A stretch of DNA of 16,263 bases from JBFMFB01 sp040752115 (lineage in GTDB: Bacteria; Pseudomonadota; Gammaproteobacteria; Burkholderiales; Sulfuricellaceae). Each line of letters begins with the position of its first letter. Position 1 is the first letter of the stretch. The stretch is taken from assembly GCA_040752115.1 (NCBI GenBank), contig JBFMFB010000036.1, forward strand, positions 1 through 16,263, given 5' to 3'. The position numbers were made by a program, and so were the translations under genes. Shown piece by piece: positions 1 through 7,360 of this stretch. The notes under the pieces are model-generated. The model saw only the letters and a program-made list of their open reading frames with translations. It made no database searches and was not told the DNA's origin.

Positions 1-123
1 CGAATAATCATGACGTTACTCATGGGGCCGTGCTCGCCTGGATGGTATGCTGCAAATCGGCCGCACTTCGTTGTTCTTATTCGTGTTTATTCGTGTCATT
101 CGTGGCCAAATGCCGTTTTTAGG
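1..123. mobile_element. Partial MITE-like foldback element, copy A
   Basis: This is the right part of a small non-coding element whose left end lies outside the window. It differs at only two positions from 14994-15116, which is the same 123-bp segment in the same orientation. The right arm at about 78-107 contains three ATTCGTG units and ends in GCCGTTTTTAGG at 112-123. By comparison with the complete copy at 14953-15116, about 41 bp are missing on the left. There is no open frame encoding a transposase, so it would have to be mobilised in trans. It begins 1 bp beyond the stop codon of the small gene at 125-454 and may act as the 3' end of the cbb transcript. Confidence 0.8.
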
Positions 124-124
124 T

Positions 125-454
125 TCAATCATCTTCGTCGCCAAGTTCCGCATCCCACCCCGCCGCGCGCGCACGCGCGACCGCTTCGTCGTGAATGCGC
201 GCATGGCGCCGACGCATATCTTCCGGCAGGCGGCTGGGCAGGCCGGCGTAAGGCTCCCAGGCGGCCGCCACCTTTTCGAGCAGCGCCTGCATCTGGCCGA
301 CCGTCCAGCCTTCGCAGGTCTCGCCTTCGGGCAGAAGGCCGAACACCCAGGCGTCGCGCACGGTGCTGCCCAACTGGCTCATGCCATGGCCGTCGGCGTA
401 AATGCCGGGGTAGGTGGCCGACCGCATACCTGGTGGTGCGGATCGATTTGTCAT
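125..454 (-). CDS. Small protein of unknown function, last gene of the cbb operon
   Basis: This 109-residue protein is not recognised as a named family. I start it at the ATG at 454, not the TTG one codon earlier, because GAGGA lies 7 bases upstream of this ATG. The protein has no signal peptide or membrane segment. Residues about 10-60 are Gly-rich and contain a short aromatic stretch (DAWVFGLLPEG). The second half is a probable amphipathic helix rich in Ala, Arg and Glu, ending in an acidic tail (GDEDD). It follows the 118-residue gene by about 60 bp on the same strand and closes the operon. Nitrosomonas europaea has a fifth cbb operon gene of unknown function, cbbN, and either this gene or its neighbour could be the counterpart. 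I cannot decide which from the sequence. Confidence 0.72.
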   Translation of the reverse strand: MTNRSAPPGMRSATYPGIYADGHGMSQLGSTVRDAWVFGLLPEGETCEGWTVGQMQALLEKVAAAWEPYAGLPSRLPEDMRRRHARIHDEAVARARAAGWDAELGDEDD

Positions 455-515
455 CAATCAGTCCTCAAAAAACGCGGTGGGGCGCAATATCGGTGCCCGC
501 GGTGGCGCCCGGCAG

Positions 516-872
516 TCATTCGTGCAGTCTTTTTTCCAGCGTCTGTTCCAGAATGTCGAGCACCTTGGCGCGCAGCCGCGTGGCGGCAAAGTGGTAGTAA
601 TTCAGCGTGCAGCTTACCGGCTCGTGCAGCGCGCAGCGACCACGATCGTCAAAATTCACCCACGCCAGGACGGGCAGATCGTTCTGCCGCGCATCAACCA
701 CCACCCACTCGCGCTCATCCAGCACCAGTTCCATGCCGCCCATCCCCGGCAGCGGCAGGCGCAGCGGGCTGCCGAAGCGGCCGCACGCGCGCCGCCACAA
801 ATTGTAGTGGCGGGCTTCGATGCGGTCATCGCGAGTGGCGTAGGCGGGCACATCTCCGATACGCGTGGTCAC
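516..872 (-). CDS. Small conserved-looking protein of unknown function behind cbbO
   Basis: This 118-residue protein has a GTG start, 6 bp after the cbbO stop codon, so translational coupling to cbbO is likely. It has no signal peptide, transmembrane segment or catalytic motif that I recognise. It looks like a compact alpha/beta protein: a charged N-terminus with GDVPAYATRDDRIEARHYNLW, then a hydrophobic strand-rich middle (MELVLDEREWVVVDAR, then LAWVNFDD). A CxLNYYHF segment follows, and the C-terminal helix (residues about 97-118) is rich in Arg, Lys, Glu and Leu. Codon use and the tight spacing suggest a real gene co-expressed with the RuBisCO activase. A role in RuBisCO assembly or activation is inferred only from position. 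Confidence 0.75.
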   Translation of the reverse strand: MTTRIGDVPAYATRDDRIEARHYNLWRRACGRFGSPLRLPLPGMGGMELVLDEREWVVVDARQNDLPVLAWVNFDDRGRCALHEPVSCTLNYYHFAATRLRAKVLDILEQTLEKRLHE

Positions 873-878
873 GGCGTC

Positions 879-3209
879 TCATCGCGTCAGCGAGGCGAAC
901 AGCGTCGGGAGCTTTTCCGGCAACCGCTGCACGTGGTCAATAATCGTGTAGCTGTTGGCGCCGAAAATGCGCTCGACATAGCGGTCGGCCTCCGGGTCCA
1001 GGGTCAGGCAGTAGGACAGGATGCCGCCGCTGCGCAGTTCCTCGACCGCTTTCTTGGCGTCCATGCGCAGGTACTGCGGATCGCGCTCGTCGATGTCCGC
1101 CGGTTCGCCGTCGGTGACGATCAGCAGCAGCTTGTGCTTCTCGCTGCGCTGCAACAGGTGCCTGCCCGCGTGGCGCATGGCCGCGCCCATGCGGGTGGAC
1201 AGCCCGCCCTTCATGCCCGCCAGGCGGGACTTCGCGTCGCCGTCGAAACGCTGGTCGAAATCCTTGAAGCGGAAATACTGCACGTCGTGGCGCCCGTCCG
1301 AGGCAAAACCGTGGATGGCGAACGGATCGCCGATGCCGGAGATGGCGGTGGCCACCAGGGCGCTCGCCTCGCGCGTTAGCTCCAGCACGGTTTTCTCCGT
1401 TCCCCGCACGTTCTCGTTGGTGGAGGCCGACAGGTCGAGCAGGATCACCACCGCCAGGTCGCGGCGGTTGATCACGTTGCGCATGGTGATGCGCTGGTCG
1501 GGGTTGAGGCCGATGCGCGCCGCCACCATGGCGTCCACCGCCGCATTGATGTCGAGTTCGTCGCCGTCCTCCAGCTTTCTCTGGCGCGACACGCCCTGCG
1601 GCCGCAGGCGGTCGATGATCTGCTTGATGCGGTGGCTGACGCCCTTGTGCGCCGTCAGCACTTCGTCGACGATCGCCGGATCGCCCCGCGATTGGCGCCG
1701 TTCGTAGACGGTGGCCCAGTTGGGGCGGTGCAGCTGCACCTGGTAATCCCACTCCTGATAGTGGCAAGGGTCGGAAACCGGCTCCTTGCCCTCGCGCTGG
1801 TTGTACGAGATGCCCTCGTCCTCGTACGGAAACAGCTCGCTGCCCAGCACCCAGATTTCCTGGGCATCGTCGCCGGCGGTTTCCACCTCGACTTCGTTGA
1901 TGAACTCCATCACGCTCACGTGCTTGCGCACTTGGCGCTGGCTGGCGGGCAGGTAGGCCTCGGACTCAGTCCAGTCGAACTGGCTGAGCGACCACACGAA
2001 GCGGTTGTCGTCGCGATAAGGAATGCGCAGGCTTTCCAGCACGCGCAAGCTCGGCATTATTCGCCGCGTGGAAAGCAGATTGAACAGGTCCAGCCCCAGG
2101 TTCCACGAAAACAGGCCGTTGTCGCGATTGGCGGCGATGGTGGTGTGGAACTGCAGCACGATCTCGTCCACCTCGGCGTCGCCGCTCTGCACCGCTGGAT
2201 CCAGCAGTGCCAGCGCGGTGCGTTCCAGCAGTTCGACTGTCTGGTGTTCGGGACGCCCCGCCTTCGGCAGCATCATGAAGGATTTCCACAGCCGCCCCAT
2301 GCCGGGAAAGGACTGGATGGTGCACCATTCGACCCTGGCGTCCTCGAAGAAGCCGACGAAGAACATCTGCGCCGGGGCCAATGCCTCGGCGGATTGCGGC
2401 TCGCGGGTATAGGCCAGATGCGCGGCCATGTGGGCGCCCATGGCGCGGTACAAGTCCTGCCCGGTCAGCTCGCCAAGATCGTCGGCGGCATCGGGCAGGT
2501 GCAAGGTGCGGGCTTCGATGAACGGACGGAATCCCAGATAATCCGCGGTGGTCGGGCGCATGAAGAAATCCCGACCCCAAAAGGCGCGCAGATAGAAATT
2601 AAGCCTGCGCTGGCTGTCGATGAACAGCGTGCCGCGGCGCTCCTGCTGGAAAACGGCCTTGCTGTCCTCGGTCTGGAGCGAGAAATAGGCGGCCTGCTTG
2701 GGCAGGTCGCGGCGGTATGCTTCAGCGCCGAAATCTACCCAGCGTCGCAGCCCGGAGAGCGTGAGCTTGCCCAGCAGTTCGTCGAGAACCCCGAGCATCG
2801 GGCGCAGGCCGCGCGGCGCCTTGGCGGCGAGGCGGTGCAACAGCTGAAGATAGGCGCGCAGCAGTTCAGGATCCCCCAGGCGGCGGGCGGCGGTGGGCAG
2901 CGTCGCAAACACCAGGGCAAGCACTTCGCCGGAAGTCATCGAGGCGAGCTTCATCACCGCATGCACGCAATCGCGCACCACGTCCTCGCCACACTCCTTC
3001 GCCACCGGCGGCATTTCGTCCAGATAGGCGGTGAGCAGGGCGGCGCCCTTGCCGAGGTTGACGATGCCGCGGGCGCCGTCCAGCCAGTCCTTCAGCCCCG
3101 TCGGCGACATCACCCGGGCCGCTTCGTGGAAAGACGCGTCCAGGGTGTCGGCGAGCTCGGGCGCGGCCTTGACCAGTTCGTCCCGATAGTCGTCCAGATT
3201 GATGCTCAT
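879..3209 (-). CDS. cbbO: CbbO, VWA-domain subunit of the RuBisCO activase
   Basis: This 776-residue protein belongs to the CbbO/NorD family. With the CbbQ ring it removes inhibitory sugar phosphates from the RuBisCO active site. The long N-terminal part (about 1-560) is alpha-helical and acts as the adaptor. The C-terminal von Willebrand A domain has a complete metal-ion-dependent adhesion site: DxSxS at D592, S594 and S596 (ILLDLSAS), the conserved Thr at about T672 (LSTRMG), and Asp at about D700 (IVTDGEP). In known CbbO proteins this site binds an acidic residue on RuBisCO. The length is normal for the family and I see no break. The gene starts 35 bp after the cbbQ stop, with AGGAG-like bases ahead of the ATG. 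Confidence 0.95.
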   Translation of the reverse strand: MSINLDDYRDELVKAAPELADTLDASFHEAARVMSPTGLKDWLDGARGIVNLGKGAALLTAYLDEMPPVAKECGEDVVRDCVHAVMKLASMTSGEVLALVFATLPTAARRLGDPELLRAYLQLLHRLAAKAPRGLRPMLGVLDELLGKLTLSGLRRWVDFGAEAYRRDLPKQAAYFSLQTEDSKAVFQQERRGTLFIDSQRRLNFYLRAFWGRDFFMRPTTADYLGFRPFIEARTLHLPDAADDLGELTGQDLYRAMGAHMAAHLAYTREPQSAEALAPAQMFFVGFFEDARVEWCTIQSFPGMGRLWKSFMMLPKAGRPEHQTVELLERTALALLDPAVQSGDAEVDEIVLQFHTTIAANRDNGLFSWNLGLDLFNLLSTRRIMPSLRVLESLRIPYRDDNRFVWSLSQFDWTESEAYLPASQRQVRKHVSVMEFINEVEVETAGDDAQEIWVLGSELFPYEDEGISYNQREGKEPVSDPCHYQEWDYQVQLHRPNWATVYERRQSRGDPAIVDEVLTAHKGVSHRIKQIIDRLRPQGVSRQRKLEDGDELDINAAVDAMVAARIGLNPDQRITMRNVINRRDLAVVILLDLSASTNENVRGTEKTVLELTREASALVATAISGIGDPFAIHGFASDGRHDVQYFRFKDFDQRFDGDAKSRLAGMKGGLSTRMGAAMRHAGRHLLQRSEKHKLLLIVTDGEPADIDERDPQYLRMDAKKAVEELRSGGILSYCLTLDPEADRYVERIFGANSYTIIDHVQRLPEKLPTLFASLTR

Positions 3210-3244
3210 GGCCCGTCCCTCCTGAGTTGCGGGTCAAACCGGCT

Positions 3245-4054
3245 TCAGCCGAAAAAGCTCTCCACCGCCGCGTCCAGCGTTTCGCGCATGTCGGGATCGT
3301 CGGTCAGGGGGCGCACCAGCGCCATGCGGCAGGCGCGCGCCGGGGCGATGCCGCTGGCGACAAGCTGGCCGGCATAGACCAGCAGGCGGGTGGACATGCC
3401 CTCGTCCAGGCCGTGGCCTTTCAGGTTGCGGCTGCGCTGCGCGACCTGCACCAGCTTCTGCGCGGTTTTGGCGTCCACGCCGGATTCGTGCGCGATGATC
3501 TCGGCCTCGATGCCGGCCTCGGGATAATCAAAATCCATGGCGCCAAAGCGCTGCTTGGTGGATTGCTTGAGATCCTTCATCAGGCTCTGGTAGCCCGGAT
3601 TGTAGGAAATCACAATCTGGAAATCGGGGTGGGCCTCCACCAGTTCGCCCTTTTTCTCCAGCGGCAGGTTGCGGCGATGGTCGGTCAGCGGGTGGATCAC
3701 CACGGTGGTATCCTGGCGCGCCTCGACCACTTCGTCGAGGTAGCAGATGGCGCCGATGCGGGCGGCCGTGGTCAGCGGGCCGTCCTGCCATTTGGTGCCG
3801 TTGATGTCAAGCAGGAAGCGGCCGACCAGATCGGAGGCGGTCATGTCCTCGTTGCAGGCGACGGTGATCAGCGGCTTGCCGAGTTTCCACGCCATGTATT
3901 CGACGAACCGGGACTTGCCGCAGCCGGTCGGCCCCTTGAGCATGACGGGCATACGTACGCTGTAGGCGGCCTCGTACAGTTCCACTTCGTCGGCCACCAG
4001 ACGATAGTAGGGTTCCCTCTTGACCATAAACTGGTCGCGGTTGATGTCACTCAT
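3245..4054 (-). CDS. cbbQ: CbbQ, MoxR-type AAA+ ATPase of the RuBisCO activase
   Basis: This 269-residue AAA+ ATPase is of the CbbQ/NirQ/NorQ (MoxR) group, which forms hexamers and powers CbbO-dependent RuBisCO reactivation. Walker A is GPTGCGKS at 41-48, Walker B is ICYLDE at 103-108, a sensor-1-like Asn is at 152 (SYNPGYQ), and an arginine-finger candidate is at R169 (TKQRFG). The start at 4054 is supported by AGGAG at 4062-4066, 7 bases upstream. An out-of-frame ATG lies just before it and is not used. The gene follows cbbS after a 67-bp gap that holds a perfect stem-loop. With no carboxysome genes nearby, the pairing with cbbO fits the Q-type (IAq, cytosolic) form IA operon. Confidence 0.96.
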   Translation of the reverse strand: MSDINRDQFMVKREPYYRLVADEVELYEAAYSVRMPVMLKGPTGCGKSRFVEYMAWKLGKPLITVACNEDMTASDLVGRFLLDINGTKWQDGPLTTAARIGAICYLDEVVEARQDTTVVIHPLTDHRRNLPLEKKGELVEAHPDFQIVISYNPGYQSLMKDLKQSTKQRFGAMDFDYPEAGIEAEIIAHESGVDAKTAQKLVQVAQRSRNLKGHGLDEGMSTRLLVYAGQLVASGIAPARACRMALVRPLTDDPDMRETLDAAVESFFG

Positions 4055-4078
4055 GGCATGGCTCCTGAGATTCCGGAA

Positions 4079-4100
4079 GGGATGCCCGAGCGGGCATCCC
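4079..4100. other. Perfect intercistronic stem-loop between cbbS and cbbQ
   Basis: GGGATGCCCG at 4079-4088 pairs with CGGGCATCCC at 4091-4100, leaving only AG between the arms. In RNA the inner pairs would open into a small loop. It lies 21 nt after the cbbS stop and 24 nt ahead of the cbbQ start. No U-run follows on the minus strand, so it does not look like a complete intrinsic terminator. It more likely stabilises the 3' end of an abundant cbbLS message or partly blocks read-through into cbbQO. Confidence 0.7.
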
Positions 4101-4121
4101 GTTGCTGCTTGCAGCCTTCGA

Positions 4122-4481
4122 TCAGGCTGCGATCGGGGCGCGGTGCACGATCATGTTCGCGCCCTGGGACTGCTTGATGTTGTCGTAGCCGATCAGGCGC
4201 ACGTGGTGGCCGGGGTTGGCCTTCTTGCACGCCTCGATTTCGGCCAGGATACGATCCACGTCGGTTTCGCCGAACATCGGCAGCTTCCACATGTACCAGT
4301 AGTTGCTGCGAGCCTCGGACGGCTCCGTATGCTCGATCGCCGGGTTCCAGCCTTTGTCCACGATGTACTGGATCTGCTTGCGGATCTGGTCGGCATCCAT
4401 CTGCGGCAGGTAGGAAAAGGTGCCCAGCTTGCGGCTGTTCGGATCCGACAGGCGGGAGGAATAGTCTTGCATTTCGCTCAT
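4122..4481 (-). CDS. cbbS: RuBisCO small subunit, form I
   Basis: This is a 119-residue form I small subunit, which caps the L8 core to give L8S8 ribulose-1,5-bisphosphate carboxylase/oxygenase in the cytosol. Family marks include the N-terminal KLGTFSYLP segment (about 18-26), the Ile/Gln-rich helix after DADQIRKQI, the GWNPAIEH turn (about 44-51) and YWYMWKLPMFG (about 61-71). The C-terminal strand HHVRLIGYDN and closing segment are also typical. AAGGAG lies a proper distance ahead of the ATG. The gene follows cbbL by 95 bp, most of which is a GTGAGG repeat. The length is typical of bacterial form IA small subunits. Confidence 0.96.
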   Translation of the reverse strand: MSEMQDYSSRLSDPNSRKLGTFSYLPQMDADQIRKQIQYIVDKGWNPAIEHTEPSEARSNYWYMWKLPMFGETDVDRILAEIEACKKANPGHHVRLIGYDNIKQSQGANMIVHRAPIAA

Positions 4482-4503
4482 TTCGTTGCTCCTTGAAAAG
4501 ATC

Positions 4504-4572
4504 GTGAGGGGTGAGGAGTGAGGGGTAAGGAGTGGGATACTTTCGCCTCACCCCTCCCGCCTCTCGCCTTAC
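4504..4572. repeat. GTGAGG-type imperfect inverted repeat between cbbL and cbbS
   Basis: The left arm at about 4504-4535 is a run of GTGAGG/GTAAGG units 7-8 bp apart. The right arm at about 4546-4572 reads as the reverse complement (CCTCACCCCTCCC, CTCGCCTTACC), with about 10 bp between. The same family occurs at 10861-10970. It starts 4 bp behind the cbbL stop codon and ends just ahead of the cbbS ribosome-binding site, so it would be transcribed as a long imperfect hairpin inside the cbbLS message. Confidence 0.75.
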
Positions 4573-4576
4573 CGGC

Positions 4577-5998
4577 TTACTTGTGCGCTACGTCGAGCTT
4601 GTCGACGACGTCGAACTCGAACTTGATTTCCTTCCAGGTTTCCATCGCCATCTTCAGCTCGGGGCTGGATTTGGCGGCGTTGGTCAGGATGTCCTTGCCT
4701 TCCTTCTCGATGGCGCGGCCTTCGTTGCGGGCCTGGACGCAGGCTTCCAGCGCAACGCGGTTGGCCGCAGCACCGGCGGCGTTGCCCCAGGGGTGGCCGA
4801 TGGTGCCGCCGCCGAACTGGAGGACGGAATCGTCACCGAAAATCGACACCAGCGCCGGCATGTGCCAGACGTGGATGCCGCCGGAAGCCACCGGCATGAC
4901 GCTCGGCATCTGGCCCCAATCCTGGTCGAAAAAGATGCCGCGGCTGCGGTCTTCCTTGACGTAGCGCTCGCGCATCTGGTCTACCCAGCCCAGGGTGGCG
5001 GCGCGGTCGCCTTCCAGCTTGCCCACCACGGTGCCGGAGTGCAGATGGTCGCCGCCCAGGAGGCGCAGCATCTTGGCCAGCACGCGGAAGTTGATGCCGT
5101 GCTTGGGATTGCGGTCGATCACGCCGTGCATCGCGCGGTGCACGTGCAGCAGCATGCCGTTGTCGCGGCACCAGCGCGACAGGCTCGAATGCGCCGCCCA
5201 ACCGATGGTCAGGTAGTCGGACATGATGATCGGGGTGCCGATTTCCTTGGCGTATTCGGCGCGCTTGTAGATCTCTTCCATGTTCGGGCCGGTCACGTTC
5301 AGGTAGTGGCCCTTGCGCTCGCCGGTTTCGCGCTCGGCCTTTTCGATCGCTTCCTGGCAGAAGTCAAAACGGTCGCGCCAGCGCATGAACGGCTGCGAGT
5401 TGACGTTTTCGTCGTCCTTGGTAAAGTCCAGTCCGCCTCTCAGGCACTCATACACGGCACGGCCGTAGTTTTTGGCGGACAGGCCCAGCTTGGGCTTGAT
5501 GGTGCAGCCCAGCAGCGGACGGCCGTACTTGTCCAGCTTGTCGCGCTCAACCTGGATGCCGTGCGGCGGACCGTCGCAGGTGGTGACGAACCACAGCGGG
5601 AAGCGCACGTCTTCCAGACGCAGCATGCGCACTGCCTTGAAGCCGAACACGTTGCCCACCAAAGAGGTGAACACGTTGACCACGGAACCTTCCTCGAACA
5701 GGCCCATCGGATAGGCGATGAAGGCGTAGAACGCTTCGTCGTCACCGGGCACGTCCTCGATGGCGTAGGCGCGGCCCTTGTAGTAGTCCAGATCGGTCAG
5801 CAGGTCGGTCCACACCGTGGTCCAGGTGGCCGTGGAGGATTCGGCACATACCGCGGCAGCCGCTTCCTCGCGGGGAACGCCGGGTTGCGGCACCACCTTG
5901 AATACGGCCAGGATGTCGCTGTCCTTCGGCGTGTAGTTGGGATCCCAGTAGGTCTCGCGGTACTCTTTGACGCCCGCGTTGTATGTCTTTCCAGCCAT
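4577..5998 (-). CDS. cbbL: RuBisCO large subunit, form IA
   Basis: This 473-residue form I large subunit carboxylates ribulose-1,5-bisphosphate in the Calvin-Benson-Bassham cycle. All the catalytic positions I checked are present: K168 and K170 in TIKPKLG, the carbamylated lysine K194 with D196 and E197 in DFTKDDE, H287 in HVHRAMH, and loop-6 K327 in GTVVGKLEG. The N-terminus (KTYNAGVKEYRETYW) and the cbbLSQO arrangement fit form IA, IAq subgroup. The start at 5998 is preceded by AAGGAG at 6005-6010 with a 6-base spacing. It is the first gene of the operon, with the promoter and operator at 6064-6138 and cbbR divergent from it. The protein is full-length with no anomaly. Confidence 0.98.
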   Translation of the reverse strand: MAGKTYNAGVKEYRETYWDPNYTPKDSDILAVFKVVPQPGVPREEAAAAVCAESSTATWTTVWTDLLTDLDYYKGRAYAIEDVPGDDEAFYAFIAYPMGLFEEGSVVNVFTSLVGNVFGFKAVRMLRLEDVRFPLWFVTTCDGPPHGIQVERDKLDKYGRPLLGCTIKPKLGLSAKNYGRAVYECLRGGLDFTKDDENVNSQPFMRWRDRFDFCQEAIEKAERETGERKGHYLNVTGPNMEEIYKRAEYAKEIGTPIIMSDYLTIGWAAHSSLSRWCRDNGMLLHVHRAMHGVIDRNPKHGINFRVLAKMLRLLGGDHLHSGTVVGKLEGDRAATLGWVDQMRERYVKEDRSRGIFFDQDWGQMPSVMPVASGGIHVWHMPALVSIFGDDSVLQFGGGTIGHPWGNAAGAAANRVALEACVQARNEGRAIEKEGKDILTNAAKSSPELKMAMETWKEIKFEFDVVDKLDVAHK

Positions 5999-6071
5999 TG
6001 CTAGCTCCTTCGCTTTGAGTTGAACTTCAGCCGTCCCGGGGATGGCGCGTGGCTCGTTAGAGCGTGATGAA

Positions 6072-6101
6072 ACTATAGCGAGGCCGATTCATAAATAACA
6101 A
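6072..6101 (-). promoter_or_regulatory. Candidate sigma-70 promoter of the cbb operon
   Basis: Read on the minus strand, a -35 box TTGTTA (6096-6101) and a -10 box TATAGT (6072-6077) are separated by 18 bases. The predicted start is near 6065, giving a 5' leader of about 66 nt before the cbbL ATG. The stretch is AT-rich compared with its surroundings. The boxes are close to consensus, and the placement relative to the palindrome further upstream is what a LysR-activated promoter needs. Confidence 0.6.
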
Positions 6102-6117
6102 TTGTAAATTTCGATCT

Positions 6118-6138
6118 TTACGATAGATAATTATCTAT
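6118..6138. promoter_or_regulatory. Candidate CbbR operator with perfect 16-bp palindrome
   Basis: ATAGATAATTATCTAT at 6123-6138 is a perfect palindrome centred about 65 bp upstream of the predicted cbbL start, which is the classical LysR-type recognition position. Overlapping it, TTA-N7-TAA at 6118-6130 fits the TNA-N7-TNA pattern described for CbbR sites. The site lies between cbbL and cbbR and probably serves both activation of cbbL and autoregulation of cbbR. Binding itself is inferred. Confidence 0.6.
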
Positions 6139-6141
6139 GAT

Positions 6142-6317
6142 TCTGAAAAAAGCGGTTGACCACGAATTTGCACGAATAAAGCACGAATGTTCACGAATAA
6201 TCAGTGAGCTGGTCGTTACCAGTCGACGCACCAGCTTGGTATAACGAGGTGGCACCCTAATCATTTGTGTTCATTCGTGAAAATTCGTGTCATTCGTGGT
6301 TGATTGCCGTTTTTAAG
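6142..6317. mobile_element. MITE-like foldback element between cbb operator and cbbR
   Basis: This is a 176-bp non-coding element. The left end is TCTGAAAAAAGCGG and the right end GCCGTTTTTAAG. The left arm (about 6160-6202) has four CACGAAT units, and the right arm (about 6263-6299) has the complementary ATTCGTG units, the innermost one degenerate. The core at about 6203-6258 has its own small dyad (AGCTGGT and ACCAGCT). It is flanked by ATGAT at 6137-6141 and again at 6318-6322, so a 5-bp target duplication is likely. The next base, T, also matches on both sides if the last T of the left flank is counted. TTACCA (6216-6221) and TATAAC (6240-6245), 18 bp apart, form a weak outward promoter towards cbbR. 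Confidence 0.8.
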
Positions 6318-6343
6318 ATGATTGAACTTGCCGGAACATCGCG

Positions 6344-7333
6344 ATGAAACATGCAACCCTGCGCCAGCTCAAGGTATTCGAGGCGGTGGCGCGCAACCTC
6401 AGCTTCACCCGCGCCGCCGAGGAGCTGCACCTGACCCAGCCGACGGTGTCCATCCAGCTCAAGCAGTTGACGGACATCGTCGGGCTGCCTTTGCTGGAAC
6501 AGGTCGGCAAGCGGGTTTTCCTGACCGACGCCGGGCGCGAGCTCTTGACCGTGTGCCGCGACATTTTCGAAGGCTTGTCGCGTTACGAGATGCTGGTTTC
6601 GGACATGAAAGGGATGAAGGCGGGCAAGCTGCGCCTGGCGGCGGTGACCACCGCCAAGTACTTCGTGCCGCGCCTGCTCGGGGCGTTTTACGAACGCTAT
6701 CCCGGCATCGAGGTGTCCCTCAAGGTCACCAACCGGGAGCGGGTGCTGGAGCGCCTGGCCGGCAATGAGGACGATCTCTACATCATGGGCCAACCTCCGG
6801 AGAACGTCGAGGTGCATGCCGAGCCATTCCTCGAAAATCCGCTGGTGGTATTGGCTTGCGCCGGACACCCCCTGGCGGGGGAGAAGAGCATCCCCCTGGA
6901 GCGCCTCGCAAACGAACGGTTCCTCATGCGCGAGCCGGGTTCCGGCACGCGGCTCGCCACCGAGCGGTTTTTCGGAAAGCAGGGGATGACGCTCAGGATC
7001 GGGATGGAACTGGGCAGCAGCGAAGCCATCAAGCAGGCGGTTGCAGCCGGGCTGGGCATTGCCGTGCTGTCGGCTCACGCACTGGCGCTGGAACGGAACA
7101 GCGGCGAACTGGTGATCCTCGATGTGGTCGGTTTCCCCATACGCGGCCAGTGGTACGCGGCCTACCCGGCCGACAAGCGGCCGACCGTCGTCGCCGGCAC
7201 TTTCCTCGATTTTCTCAAGCAGGAAAGCCGGGGCATCGCCAGCCGCTACTTGGCCGGTATTCCGGGGTTTTCAGTGACGGAGGAAACTCGCGCCGATCCC
7301 CGGGGGAAGTTGGAACAACGGGTTACGGAATGA
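6344..7333 (+). CDS. cbbR: CbbR, LysR-type activator of the RuBisCO operon
   Basis: This is a 329-residue LysR-type transcriptional regulator. The winged helix-turn-helix covers about residues 3-62 (TLRQLKVFEAVARNLSFTRA, then LTQPTVSIQLKQL and LPLLEQVGKR). It is followed by a linker helix and a periplasmic-binding-protein-like effector domain (about 90-300), with LRLAAVTTAKYFVPRLL and PLVVLACAGHPLAG segments as in CbbR proteins. Known CbbRs respond to Calvin-cycle metabolites or NADPH. The divergent position opposite cbbL makes the assignment strong. The ATG at 6344 has only a weak GGAA ahead of it. The last 30 or so residues are polar and look like a lineage-specific tail. An inserted foldback element ends 26 bp ahead of the start codon, so its promoter may be altered. 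Confidence 0.93.
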   Translation: MKHATLRQLKVFEAVARNLSFTRAAEELHLTQPTVSIQLKQLTDIVGLPLLEQVGKRVFLTDAGRELLTVCRDIFEGLSRYEMLVSDMKGMKAGKLRLAAVTTAKYFVPRLLGAFYERYPGIEVSLKVTNRERVLERLAGNEDDLYIMGQPPENVEVHAEPFLENPLVVLACAGHPLAGEKSIPLERLANERFLMREPGSGTRLATERFFGKQGMTLRIGMELGSSEAIKQAVAAGLGIAVLSAHALALERNSGELVILDVVGFPIRGQWYAAYPADKRPTVVAGTFLDFLKQESRGIASRYLAGIPGFSVTEETRADPRGKLEQRVTE

Positions 7334-7360
7334 CGGGCGAGCCGTCTGCAGTGATGCGGA

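Noticed and set aside
1632..3377. Long open frame of 581 codons on the plus strand opposite cbbO
   Set aside because: It is antisense to a gene with clear CbbO motifs, has no recognisable domain and low-complexity composition, and is typical of GC-rich third-position bias.
4079..4100. Intrinsic terminator of the cbbLS transcript
   Set aside because: There is no U-rich tract after the hairpin on the minus strand, and cbbQ and cbbO downstream have no separate promoter that I can see.
125..5998. Considered a carboxysomal (IAc) RuBisCO operon
   Set aside because: No csoS2, carbonic anhydrase shell or BMC-domain genes follow cbbS. cbbQ and cbbO follow directly.
4532..6004. Open frame of 490 codons on the plus strand opposite cbbL
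   Set aside because: It mirrors the full length of cbbL, whose active-site residues are intact. The antisense translation is His/Val/Ala-rich with no family resemblance.
6160..6300. CACGAAT unit arrays considered as a CRISPR array
   Set aside because: The units are 9-10 bp apart with no spacers of CRISPR length, occur as inverted arms, and no cas genes are present.
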